Part shown: positions 25,805 to 34,247 of the stretch, piece after piece | Layout: the number at the start of each line of letters is the position of its first letter | Position numbering within the stretch: the first letter of the stretch is position 1 | From: Burkholderia diffusa | GTDB lineage: Bacteria > Pseudomonadota > Gammaproteobacteria > Burkholderiales > Burkholderiaceae | Length of the DNA stretch: 64,000 nt | Reading direction: 5' to 3' | Assembly (NCBI RefSeq): GCF_902499115.1 | Contig: NZ_CABVPN010000015.1 | Span: forward strand, 1-64,000 | Position numbers and translations under genes: made by a program | The notes under the pieces: generated by a model | Told to the model about the DNA's origin: nothing | Seen by the model: the letters and a program-made list of their open reading frames with translations, nothing else | The model's database searches: none

Positions 25805-28114
25805 TCATTCCGCGTCGCGCGCCGGCACAAGAATTTCGCGGTTGCCGCTCGACGACATCGCCGACACGAGCCCCGACTGTTCCATCTGCTCGAGCAGCCG
25901 CGCCGCGCGGTTGTAGCCGATCCGCAAATGGCGCTGCACGAGCGAAATCGACGCGCGGTGGTTCTTGATGACGATCTCGACCGCCTGGTCGTACAGCGGA
26001 TCAGACTCGCCGCCGCCTTCGCCGGTTCCCGCGCCGGCCGAACCCTCGTCGCCGTCGGCGGTGCCGCCCTCGAGCAGCCCTTCGACGTAGTTCGGCTCGC
26101 CCTGCTCCTTGAGCTTCTCGACGACGCGATGCACTTCGTCGTCGGCGACGAACGCGCCGTGCACGCGCACCGGCAGCCCGGAGCCCGGCGGCAGGTACAG
26201 CATGTCGCCCATCCCGAGCAGCGATTCGGCGCCCATCTGGTCGAGAATCGTGCGCGAATCGATCTTCGACGACACCTGGAACGCGATCCGCGTCGGCACG
26301 TTCGCCTTGATCAGGCCCGTGATCACGTCGACGGACGGACGCTGCGTCGCGAGGATCAGGTGGATGCCGGCCGCGCGCGCTTTCTGCGCGATCCGCGCGA
26401 TCAGCTCCTCGACCTTCTTGCCGACGACCATCATCAGGTCGGCCAGCTCGTCGATCACGACGACGATGTTCGGCAGGCGGCCGAGCGGTTCGGGATCGTC
26501 CGGCGTCAGGCTGAACGGATTCGGGATCTTTTCCTCGCGCTTTGCCGCTTCGTCGATCTTGTTGTTGTAGCCCGCCAGGTTGCGCACACCGAGCTTGCTC
26601 ATCAGCTTGTAGCGGCGTTCCATCTCGGCGACCGTCCAGTTCAGCGCATGGCCGGCCTGGCGCATGTCGGTGACGACCGGGCACAGCAGGTGCGGAATGC
26701 CCTCGTAGACGCTCATTTCGAGCATCTTCGGATCGATCAGGATCAGGCGCACCTGCTCGGCGGTGGCCTTGTAGAGCAGCGACAGGATCATCGCGTTGAT
26801 CCCGACCGACTTGCCGGACCCGGTCGTGCCGGCCACCAGCAGGTGCGGCATCTTCGCGAGATCCGCGCACACCGGCTTGCCGCCGATGTCCTTGCCGAGG
26901 CTCAGCGTCAGCGCCGACGACGCGGCCGCATAGACTTCCGAGCCGATGATCTCGGACAGGTGGACCGTCTGGCGGCGCTGGTTCGGCAGTTCGAGCGCCA
27001 TGTAGTTCTTGCCGGGGATCGTCTCGACCACGCGGATCGACACGAGCGACAGCGAGCGAGCAAGATCCTTCGCGAGGTTGACGATCTGGCTGCCCTTCAC
27101 GCCGGTGGCCGGCTCGATCTCATAGCGCGTGACGACCGGGCCCGGATACGCGGCGACGACGCTCGCCTCGACGCCGAAGTCCTTCAGCTTCTTCTCGATC
27201 AGGCGCGACGTGAATTCGAGCGTATCGGCGGAAATCGCTTCCTGTGTCTGCGGCGCCGGATCGAGCAGCGACACAGGCGGCAGCGTCGAATCGCCCGGCA
27301 GGTCGGTGAACAGCGGCACCTGGCGCTCACGCTCGACGCGCTCGGACTTCGCCGGCGTGACGACCGGCGGCACGATCGTCACGGGCTCGTGATCCTCGAT
27401 GCGCACGCGCTCCTCTTCGACCTTCCCCTCGCGGCGCACGGCCGCGGCCTCGCCGAGCTTGCGGTCGCGTTCGGCCTCGCGGCGCAGCTTCGCGACGTTC
27501 ACGGCGGACAGGATCGCGCCGCCGACGCGCTCGGCGACCGACAGCCACGAGAAGCGGAAATACAGCGACAGGCCGATCGCGAGCAGGATCAGGAGCAGCA
27601 GCGTGCCGCCGGTGAAGCCGAACGCGTGCGACATCGCGCCCGCCACGGCCTCGCCGATCACACCGCCCGGCGCGCGCGGCAGTTGCACCTTCAGCGACCA
27701 CATCCTCAGCGCCTCGATGCCGTCGCACGCGAGCACGACGAGCACGAACGCGAAGATCTCGGTGAGCCAGCCGATCGGCCGCTCCGGTTCGTCGGCGACG
27801 GCCTCGTGACGCGTGATGCGCCGGTAGTTGACCGCGATGCGCCGCCCGAGCGGCACGATCAGCCAGTAGGCCGACAGGCCGAACAGCAGCAGGATGATGT
27901 CGGCCGTCCACGCACCGACGCGGCCGGCCCAGTTCGAGATGTGGTCCACCTGCGCGGCGTGCGTCCAGCTCGGATCGTGCCGGCTGTAGCTCAACAGGGC
28001 CATCACCAGAAAAGCGCAGAGCGCGACCTGGAGAATCCAGCGGATCTCCGTGAGGAGCTTCGACATCCGGTGCGGCAACGCCTGTGCCTGGGCGGAATAA
28101 GGAGCTTTTGCCAT
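25805..28114 (-). CDS. ftsK: DNA translocase FtsK
   Basis: This 769-residue divisome protein pumps chromosome termini through the closing septum and activates XerCD recombination at dif. Four membrane helices lie within the first 190 residues. A short charged linker (about 205-300), much shorter than in E. coli FtsK, leads to the RecA-like motor with Walker A GTTGSGKS (429-436) and IVVVIDELADLMMV as Walker B. The C-terminal gamma winged helix (about 705-769, with VQRHLRIGYNRAARLLEQME) recognises KOPS. It is divergent from trxB and first of ftsK-lolA-rarA-serS. Confidence 0.97.
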   Translation of the reverse strand: MAKAPYSAQAQALPHRMSKLLTEIRWILQVALCAFLVMALLSYSRHDPSWTHAAQVDHISNWAGRVGAWTADIILLLFGLSAYWLIVPLGRRIAVNYRRITRHEAVADEPERPIGWLTEIFAFVLVVLACDGIEALRMWSLKVQLPRAPGGVIGEAVAGAMSHAFGFTGGTLLLLILLAIGLSLYFRFSWLSVAERVGGAILSAVNVAKLRREAERDRKLGEAAAVRREGKVEEERVRIEDHEPVTIVPPVVTPAKSERVERERQVPLFTDLPGDSTLPPVSLLDPAPQTQEAISADTLEFTSRLIEKKLKDFGVEASVVAAYPGPVVTRYEIEPATGVKGSQIVNLAKDLARSLSLVSIRVVETIPGKNYMALELPNQRRQTVHLSEIIGSEVYAAASSALTLSLGKDIGGKPVCADLAKMPHLLVAGTTGSGKSVGINAMILSLLYKATAEQVRLILIDPKMLEMSVYEGIPHLLCPVVTDMRQAGHALNWTVAEMERRYKLMSKLGVRNLAGYNNKIDEAAKREEKIPNPFSLTPDDPEPLGRLPNIVVVIDELADLMMVVGKKVEELIARIAQKARAAGIHLILATQRPSVDVITGLIKANVPTRIAFQVSSKIDSRTILDQMGAESLLGMGDMLYLPPGSGLPVRVHGAFVADDEVHRVVEKLKEQGEPNYVEGLLEGGTADGDEGSAGAGTGEGGGESDPLYDQAVEIVIKNHRASISLVQRHLRIGYNRAARLLEQMEQSGLVSAMSSSGNREILVPARDAE

Positions 28115-28499
28115 GAATCCGTATAAAGAGGACGGGCCGCGCGCCCGCCTGTCGTTCGATCGCGCTTATTGTAAACGCTGCATCGGGCCGCCAAGTGTAA
28201 ATGACGGTTACATAACAGGGACGGGGTGCCAAACCGGGCGCCTCAAGCGACCGCAAGCCGGACGGACGCGCCCTTGCCGGGGCCTGCGACATCGCGCCGC
28301 CGCCCGCCCGGCCCGCCGCGCCGGCACGGGAGGCGCGCCGCGAAACGCTATCGCCACGATTGAAACTCTCGTTCGGCAGCGCAGCAACGGGGCCTTTATA
28401 ATGCGCGTCTGATACCCATCTATGACGGCATCCCGGTCAACCCGGATCGTACGGCGGGGCCTACCCCACCCGCCGCAGCCGCCTTTTACGGATTCGCAC
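28115..28499. promoter_or_regulatory. Divergent ftsK/trxB promoter region
   Basis: This 385-bp region holds no protein gene. On the plus strand a consensus TATAAT at 28397-28402 would serve trxB, with a leader of about 90 nt. On the minus strand a TACAAT within GTTTACAATAAG near 28165 would serve ftsK. Neither has a strong -35. In E. coli lrp lies between trxB and ftsK; it is absent here. Confidence 0.55.
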
Positions 28500-29462
28500 A
28501 TGTCCACGCCCAAACACGCCAAAGTCCTGATTCTCGGTTCCGGCCCCGCCGGCTACACGGCTGCCGTCTACGCGGCACGCGCCAACCTGTCCCCGGTGCT
28601 GATCACCGGCATCGCGCAGGGCGGCCAGCTGATGACCACGACCGACGTCGAAAACTGGCCGGCGGACGCGAAGGGCGTGCAAGGCCCGGAACTGATGGCA
28701 CGCTTCCAGGAGCACGCCGAGCGCTTCAACACCGAAATCGTATTCGACCACATCCACACCGCGAAACTGCACGAAAAGCCGATCCGGCTGATCGGCGACT
28801 CGGGCGAATACACGTGCGACTCGCTGATCATCGCGACCGGCGCGTCCGCGCAGTATCTCGGCCTGGCTTCCGAGGAAGCGTTCATGGGCAAGGGCGTGTC
28901 GGCCTGCGCGACCTGCGACGGCTTCTTCTATCGCAACCAGGAAGTCGCGGTGATCGGCGGCGGCAACACGGCCGTCGAGGAAGCGCTCTACCTGACGGGC
29001 ATCGCGAAGAAGGTCACGGTGATCCACCGCCGCGACAAGTTCCGCGCCGAGCCGATCCTGATCGACCGCCTGCTGGAGAAGCAAAAGGAAGGCGTCGTCG
29101 ACATCAAGTGGGATCACGTGCTCGACGAGGTGACGGGCGAGGAGTCGGGCGTCACGGGCCTGCGCATCAAGAACGTGAAGACCGGCGCGACGGAAGACCT
29201 GCACGTGCAAGGCGTGTTCGTCGCGATCGGCCACAAGCCGAACACCGACCTGTTCCAGGGCCAGCTGGAGATGAAGGACGGCTACATCCTGACGAAGAGC
29301 GGCCTGCACGGCAACGCGACGTCGACGAGCGTGCCGGGCGTGTTCGCCGCGGGCGACGTGCAGGACAACGTGTACCGCCAGGCGATCACCAGCGCGGGCA
29401 CGGGCTGCATGGCCGCGCTCGACGCGCAGCGCTACCTCGAAAGCCTGCACGACAAGAAGTAA
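28500..29462 (+). CDS. trxB: Thioredoxin-disulphide reductase
   Basis: This 320-residue flavoprotein reduces thioredoxin with NADPH. The FAD-binding GSGPAG is at 13-18, the redox-active CATC at 136-139 and the NADPH-binding GGGNTA near 155-160. Near the end, VFAAGDVQDNVYRQAITSAGTGCMAALDA is the second FAD site. The ATG at 28500 gives the standard MSTPKHAKVLILGSGPAGY. A strong terminator follows. Confidence 0.98.
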   Translation: MSTPKHAKVLILGSGPAGYTAAVYAARANLSPVLITGIAQGGQLMTTTDVENWPADAKGVQGPELMARFQEHAERFNTEIVFDHIHTAKLHEKPIRLIGDSGEYTCDSLIIATGASAQYLGLASEEAFMGKGVSACATCDGFFYRNQEVAVIGGGNTAVEEALYLTGIAKKVTVIHRRDKFRAEPILIDRLLEKQKEGVVDIKWDHVLDEVTGEESGVTGLRIKNVKTGATEDLHVQGVFVAIGHKPNTDLFQGQLEMKDGYILTKSGLHGNATSTSVPGVFAAGDVQDNVYRQAITSAGTGCMAALDAQRYLESLHDKK

Positions 29463-29527
29463 GCCGGGAGCCTTGCCGCGGCGGGCGCTACAATGGCGTC
29501 CGCTGCCGCGAAGCGGGCTCGACCGGA

Positions 29528-29556
29528 AAGCCGCTGCCGCCGCGCAGCGGCTTTTT
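29528..29556 (+). terminator. Intrinsic terminator after trxB
   Basis: AAGCCGCTGC (29528-29537) pairs exactly with GCAGCGGCTT (29544-29553) around a six-base loop, followed by further Ts. It separates trxB from the Smr gene. Confidence 0.88.
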
Positions 29557-29597
29557 TGTGCCCGCGCGCCCGAACGCGCCTGCCCTGTTACCGAATC

Positions 29598-30377
29598 ATG
29601 GCAAAGAACCAGCCCCATCCGAGCGATCCCGCGAAGCGGCAGGTCGCCGCCCGTCCCGCGAACCCCGCGCCCGCCGCGCCGCCGCCCGCGCCCGATCCCG
29701 CCGCGTTGCGCGGCCAGGGGCTCGCCGGCCTCGGCGCACTGCGCAAGTCGCTGCAAGGCGAAGCCGATCGCCGCGACCGCGAGCGCATCGAAACGGCCAA
29801 GGCCGAGCGCAAGGCGGAAGCCGACGCGAACCTGTTCCGCAACGAGATCGGCGCCGTCCGGCCGCTGAACGCACCGCCGCGCGCGGCGGCCGGCCGCACG
29901 CCGCCCGATCCGGTGCCGAAGCAGACGCAGCGCGACGAGGAAGCCGTGCTGAACGCGACGCTGTCCGACGAGTTCGATCCCGAGACGCTGCTCGACAGCG
30001 ATGACTCGCTGTACTACCACCGCCCCGGCATCAGCCGCGACGTCGTGCGCAAGCTGAGGAGCGGCGCGTGGATCGTCCAGGCGCAGATCGACCTGCACGG
30101 CATGCGGCGCGACGAAGCGCGCGATGCGCTCGCCGAATTCATCCGCGAAGCCGGCAAGAAAGGGCTGCGCTGCCTGCGCGTGATCCACGGCAAGGGGCTC
30201 GGCTCGATCGGCAAGGAGCCGGTGCTGAAAGGCAAGGTCCGTGCGTGGCTCGTCCAGAAGGAAGAAGTGATCGCATTCTGCGAGGCGCGCGGCCACGACG
30301 GCGGCGCGGGCGCGGTGCTGGTGCTGCTGCAGCCGTTCGCGGCGCCGGGCGACCGGGGGCCGCGTGCCGCATCCTAG
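29598..30377 (+). CDS. Smr/MutS2-type domain protein
   Basis: This 259-residue protein has a disordered N-terminal half rich in Pro, Ala, Arg and Glu, and a C-terminal Smr domain starting QIDLHGMRRDEARDALAEFIREAGKKGLRCLRVIHGKGLGS, with the DLHG and HGKG signatures. Stand-alone Smr proteins such as SmrA and SmrB of E. coli are endonucleases; SmrB cleaves mRNA between collided ribosomes. An activity here is inferred from the family. The ATG at 29598 begins MAKNQPHPSDPAKRQ. Its stop overlaps the start of the next gene by 14 bp. Confidence 0.88.
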   Translation: MAKNQPHPSDPAKRQVAARPANPAPAAPPPAPDPAALRGQGLAGLGALRKSLQGEADRRDRERIETAKAERKAEADANLFRNEIGAVRPLNAPPRAAAGRTPPDPVPKQTQRDEEAVLNATLSDEFDPETLLDSDDSLYYHRPGISRDVVRKLRSGAWIVQAQIDLHGMRRDEARDALAEFIREAGKKGLRCLRVIHGKGLGSIGKEPVLKGKVRAWLVQKEEVIAFCEARGHDGGAGAVLVLLQPFAAPGDRGPRAAS

Positions 30378-30987
30378 GCTGACGCTCGCGATCGCGATAC
30401 TGGAGGCAATCGCCACGCTGGCCTTTGCGATCTCGGGCTTCATCGAGGCGCGCAAGAACCGCCTCGACTCGGTCGGCACGTTCGTGGTGGCGCTCGCCAC
30501 TGCGTTCGGCGGCGGCACGCTGCGCGACATCCTGCTCGAGCGCCGGCCGTTCTACTGGGTCGTGCACGACGACTACGTGATCGCGATCTTCGTGCTCGCG
30601 CTGTTCGCGCCGTTCGTGCTGCGCATGCTGTCGCGGCTGTCGGCCGAGCGGTTGCTGCTCGTCGCCGATGCGATCGGGCTCGGCATCTTCAGCATCTCGG
30701 GCACGTCGATCGCGCTCGACGCCGAGATGCCGCGCTTCATCGCGGTGATGATGGGCGTGATTACGGGCGTGGTCGGCGGGATCGTCCGCGACGTGCTGTG
30801 CAACGACATCCCGCTGATCCTGCGCGATTCGCGGCCGTACGCGACCTGCGCGTTCGTCGGTTGCTGGTTCTATCTGCTGCTCGTGTGGCTGCAGTTCGAT
30901 TCGGTGTACAGCGTGCTGCTCGCGACCGGCTTCATCCTCGTCGCACGGCTCGCGACGTTCAAGTTCGACGTGCGGTTGCCGCACTGA
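30364..30987 (+). CDS. TRIC-type cation channel family (UPF0126) membrane protein
   Basis: The 207-residue protein has about seven membrane helices in two inverted repeats, each with a glycine-rich GGGTLRDILLERRP or GGIVRDVLCNDIP motif. This is the UPF0126/YicG family, whose bacterial members are homologous to trimeric intracellular cation channels. It begins with GTG at 30364, inside the end of the Smr gene, which suggests coupled translation. A bidirectional-looking hairpin follows at 31041. Confidence 0.88.
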   Translation: MPHPRLTLAIAILEAIATLAFAISGFIEARKNRLDSVGTFVVALATAFGGGTLRDILLERRPFYWVVHDDYVIAIFVLALFAPFVLRMLSRLSAERLLLVADAIGLGIFSISGTSIALDAEMPRFIAVMMGVITGVVGGIVRDVLCNDIPLILRDSRPYATCAFVGCWFYLLLVWLQFDSVYSVLLATGFILVARLATFKFDVRLPH

Positions 30988-31034
30988 CGCCGCCGTGCCG
31001 CCGCGCCGCAATGCCGTGCCTGGCCGGGACGCCA

Positions 31035-31065
31035 GAACAAAAGGGGCCGTTCAAGACGGCCCCTT
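31035..31065 (-). terminator. Terminator after the sugar ABC operon
   Basis: AAGGGGCCGT (31041-31050) and ACGGCCCCTT (31056-31065) form a perfect 10-bp stem. On the minus strand it runs into TTTTGTT, so it ends the ABC operon. It lacks a T tract on the plus side but may also slow transcripts from the channel gene. Confidence 0.8.
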
Positions 31066-31091
31066 CACGTTCGTTCAGCGCATTCGCGTCC

Positions 31092-32210
31092 TCACGCGAT
31101 CCGCTCTTCCGACACCGGATCGAACAGCACCGCCTTCGACACGTCGAACAGCAGCGACTGCGTCTGCCCCGGCTGCGGATTCGCGGCCGGATGCACGCGG
31201 CTCACGATCCGCTTGCCGTTGACCTGCGCGAACACGTGCGTGTCCGGCCCGGTCGGCTCCGTCACGTCGACGCGCACGTCGATCGGCTGCAGCTGCGACG
31301 TCTCGCCGTGGTGCGCGTTGCGCACGTCGGTGATGCGCTCCGGGCGCAGGCCGAGGATCACCTCGCGGCCGATATGACCGTTCATTCGCTTCGCGTCGAA
31401 CGGCAGGTTCAGCGCGCCGCGCGCGAGGCCCGTGTCGATTTCGAGCGCGATCCCGCTGCCCTGCTCGACCAGCTTGCCGTTGATGAAGTTCATCGGCGGC
31501 GCGCCGATGAAGCCCGCGACGAACAGGTTCGACGGCGAATCGTAGATCTCCTGCGGCGCGCCGAACTGCTGGACCACGCCGTCCTTCATCACCGCGATCC
31601 GGTCGCCGAGCGTCATTGCCTCAATCTGGTCGTGCGTCACGTAGACGATCGTCGTGCCGAGGCGCTGGTGCAGCAGCTTGATTTCCGCGCGCATCTCGAT
31701 GCGCAGCTTCGCGTCGAGGTTCGACAGCGGTTCGTCGAACAGGAACAGCGACGGATCGCGTGCGAGCGCACGGCCCATCGCGACGCGCTGGCGCTGGCCG
31801 CCCGACAGCTGGCCCGGCTTGCGGTCAAGCAGATGCTGGATCTGCAGCATCGCCGACACGCGCTCGACGATCTGCTGCTGCTCGCTCTTCGGCACCTTGC
31901 GGATGTTCAGGCCGAACGAGATGTTCTCGCGCACCGTCATCGACGGATACAGCGCGTACGACTGGAACACCATCGCGATGTCGCGATCCTTCGGCGACAG
32001 GTCGTTCACGACCTTGCCGTCGATGCAGATCTCGCCGCTCGTCACGGTTTCGAGCCCGGCAATCATGTTGAGCAGCGTCGACTTCCCGCAGCCCGACCCG
32101 CCGACCAGGATCAGGAACTGTCCGTCCTCGATCTCGATGTCGACACCCTTCAGGACCGGCACCCCGTTCGGGTAGGTCTTGTACACGTCACGGATGGAAA
32201 GGCTTGCCAT
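31092..32210 (-). CDS. Sugar ABC transporter ATP-binding protein (MalK/UgpC family)
   Basis: The 372-residue ATPase powers the importer encoded just upstream. Walker A is GGSGCGKST (37-45), the ABC signature LSGGQ is at 135-139 and Walker B LFLFDEP at about 156-161, followed by the H-loop THDQIEAM. The C-terminal 130 residues form the OB-type regulatory domain of MalK-like ATPases (VILGLRPERITDV). Automatic pipelines often call this gene ugpC, but its operon partners and the glucose genes next door point to glucose or a related sugar. It is fourth in the operon, 112 bp after the second permease. Confidence 0.93.
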   Translation of the reverse strand: MASLSIRDVYKTYPNGVPVLKGVDIEIEDGQFLILVGGSGCGKSTLLNMIAGLETVTSGEICIDGKVVNDLSPKDRDIAMVFQSYALYPSMTVRENISFGLNIRKVPKSEQQQIVERVSAMLQIQHLLDRKPGQLSGGQRQRVAMGRALARDPSLFLFDEPLSNLDAKLRIEMRAEIKLLHQRLGTTIVYVTHDQIEAMTLGDRIAVMKDGVVQQFGAPQEIYDSPSNLFVAGFIGAPPMNFINGKLVEQGSGIALEIDTGLARGALNLPFDAKRMNGHIGREVILGLRPERITDVRNAHHGETSQLQPIDVRVDVTEPTGPDTHVFAQVNGKRIVSRVHPAANPQPGQTQSLLFDVSKAVLFDPVSEERIA

Positions 32211-32322
32211 GCTGTGAATCCTCTGTCTCGTCTCGCGCGGCGCACTGCGGCGCCGCGTCGGGTTCGTTTCGATGCGCCGCGCGTCGTGCGCGGCCGGTTC
32301 GTCGTTTCGGATGAAACCGCGC

Positions 32323-33180
32323 TTACCCCTTCACCGCGCCCGCCGTCAGCCCGCGCACGAAGTAGCGGCCGGCGACCACGTAGACGAGCAGCGTCGGCAG
32401 CGCGGCGATGATCGCGCCGGCCATGTCGACGTTGTATTCCTTCACGCCCGTCGACGTGTTGACGAGGTTGTTCAGCGCGACCGTGATCGGCATCGAATCG
32501 ACGCCGGAGAACACGATGCCGAACAGGAAGTCGTTCCAGATCTGCGTGAATTGCCAGATCAGGCACACCATGAAGATCGGCAGCGACACGGGCATCAGGA
32601 TCTTCGTGAAGATCGTGAAGAAGCCCGCGCCGTCGATGCGCGCGGCCTTCACGAGCTCGGCCGGCACGCTCACATAGAAGTTGCGGAAGAACATCGTCGT
32701 GAACGCGATCCCGTACACGACGTGCACGAACACGAGGCCCGGAATCGTGTTGGCGAGGCCGAACATCCCCTGCACGCGCGCCATCGGCAGCAGGATCACC
32801 TGGAACGGAATGAAGCAGCCGACCAGCATCATCGTGAACAGCGCATCCGCGCCGCGAAAGCGCCAGTGCGTGAGCACGTAGCCGTTGAACGCGCCGATCA
32901 GCGACGAGATCAGCACGGCCGGGATCACCATCTGCAGCGAGTTCAGGAAGAACGGCTTCATGCCGTCGCAGCGCACGCCGGTACACGCGCCGCTCCACGC
33001 CTTCACCCACGGATCGATGGTCCAGTGCGTCGGCGGCGTCAGCAGGTTGCCGGTGCGCAGTTGGTCGAGATCCTTGAAGGACGTCGACAGCATCACGTAG
33101 ATCGGGAACAGGAAATACAGCGCGAACAGGATCAGCGCCGCATAGATCACTGCCCGGCTGATCGTCATCTTAGGCTGCAT
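32323..33180 (-). CDS. Sugar ABC transporter permease (MalG type)
   Basis: This 285-residue inner-membrane subunit has six membrane helices and the EAA loop ELVKAARIDGAGFFTIFTKILMP that docks on the ATPase. Its gene starts 11 bp inside the end of the first permease gene, so translation is coupled. Together with the neighbouring permease it forms the channel of a CUT1-type carbohydrate importer, most like the Pseudomonas glucose importer permease GtsC. Confidence 0.92.
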   Translation of the reverse strand: MQPKMTISRAVIYAALILFALYFLFPIYVMLSTSFKDLDQLRTGNLLTPPTHWTIDPWVKAWSGACTGVRCDGMKPFFLNSLQMVIPAVLISSLIGAFNGYVLTHWRFRGADALFTMMLVGCFIPFQVILLPMARVQGMFGLANTIPGLVFVHVVYGIAFTTMFFRNFYVSVPAELVKAARIDGAGFFTIFTKILMPVSLPIFMVCLIWQFTQIWNDFLFGIVFSGVDSMPITVALNNLVNTSTGVKEYNVDMAGAIIAALPTLLVYVVAGRYFVRGLTAGAVKG

Positions 33181-34108
33181 TGCGGGTGCTCCTCGATTCC
33201 ATATACATCAGCGGCACCAGCACGGCGACCACGGTCGCGAGCATCATCACCGACGACGCCGCGCCGAGCCCGAGCTGGCCGCGGTTGAACGAAAACGTGT
33301 ACATGAACATGGCCGGCAGCGACGACGACGTGCCGGGGCCGCCCGCCGTCAACGCGACCACCAGGTCGAAGGTCTTGATCGTGATGTGGCAGAGAATCAG
33401 CAGCACCGAGAAGAACACCGGGCGCATGCTCGGGATCACGATCTTGCGGTAGATGGTCGGCAGCGTCGCGCCGTCGACCTGCGCGGCCTTGAAGATCTCG
33501 GCGTCGACGCCGCGCAACCCGGCGAGGAACAGCGCCATCACGAAGCCGGTCGACTGCCACACGGCGGCGATCACGATACAGAAGATCGCCTTGTCCGGAT
33601 CGTCGAGCCAGCCGAACGAGAAGCTCGTCCAGCCCCAGTCGTGCATCACTTTCTCCAGGCCGAGGCCCGGGTTCAGGATCCACTGCCATGCGGTACCCGT
33701 GACGATGAACGACAGCGCCATCGGATACAGGAAGATCGCGCGCAGCGCGCCTTCGTTGCGGATCCGCTGGTCGAGCAGGATCGCGAGGAACAGCCCGAGC
33801 GCGACGCAGATCGCGATGAACGGTATCCCGAACCAGCCGAGGTTCGCGGCGGAGGTCCACCACACGTCGTTCTGGAACAGGTCCGTGTAACGGCCGAAGC
33901 CGTCGAATTCGTAGTTCGGCAACAGCCGCGAGTTGGTCAGCGACAGATAGCCGGTGATCAGAATGAAGCCGTAGATGAACACCACGGCGATCGCGAGGCT
34001 CGGCGCGAGCACGAGCTTCGGGATCCAGCGATCGGCGAAGGCCGACATCGGCGACGTGCGCCGTGCGGCGGCAGCGCCGGATCCGTTTCCGCTAAGAGGG
34101 GCAGCCAC
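33170..34108 (-). CDS. Sugar ABC transporter permease (MalF type)
   Basis: This permease has about six membrane helices and the EAA loop VDAEIFKAAQVDGATLPTIYRKIVIPSM. LVLAPSLAIAVVFIYGFILITGYLSLTNSRLLPNYEFDG resembles GtsB of Pseudomonas glucose uptake. The frame is open back to 34201, but that part overlaps a terminator-like hairpin. I chose the GTG at 34108, which has an AGGAG ribosome-binding site nine bases upstream and gives 312 residues. An ATG at 34048 is possible but has no ribosome-binding site. It overlaps the next permease by 11 bp. Confidence 0.88.
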   Translation of the reverse strand: MAAPLSGNGSGAAAARRTSPMSAFADRWIPKLVLAPSLAIAVVFIYGFILITGYLSLTNSRLLPNYEFDGFGRYTDLFQNDVWWTSAANLGWFGIPFIAICVALGLFLAILLDQRIRNEGALRAIFLYPMALSFIVTGTAWQWILNPGLGLEKVMHDWGWTSFSFGWLDDPDKAIFCIVIAAVWQSTGFVMALFLAGLRGVDAEIFKAAQVDGATLPTIYRKIVIPSMRPVFFSVLLILCHITIKTFDLVVALTAGGPGTSSSLPAMFMYTFSFNRGQLGLGAASSVMMLATVVAVLVPLMYMESRSTRNAA

Positions 34109-34199
34109 TTGATTCGACTCCTGGAACGAGGGTGACGCAGGCCGGGCCGGCGCCGGGTACGGCACGGGCTTCGCGGGCGAGCCCGTTTGCTGCACTTGC

Positions 34200-34235
34200 A
34201 AAAACGCCCGGCCGGCGAAGTGCTTCCGGCCGGGC
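34200..34235 (-). terminator. Intercistronic stem-loop after the sugar-binding protein gene
   Basis: GCCCGGCCGG (34206-34215) and CCGGCCGGGC (34226-34235) form a perfect 10-bp stem. On the minus strand GTTTTTG follows. Its place just after the binding-protein gene fits a partial terminator or mRNA-stabilising structure that lets the binding protein be made in excess over the membrane subunits. Confidence 0.8.
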
Positions 34236-34247
34236 GCCTATCGCGTT

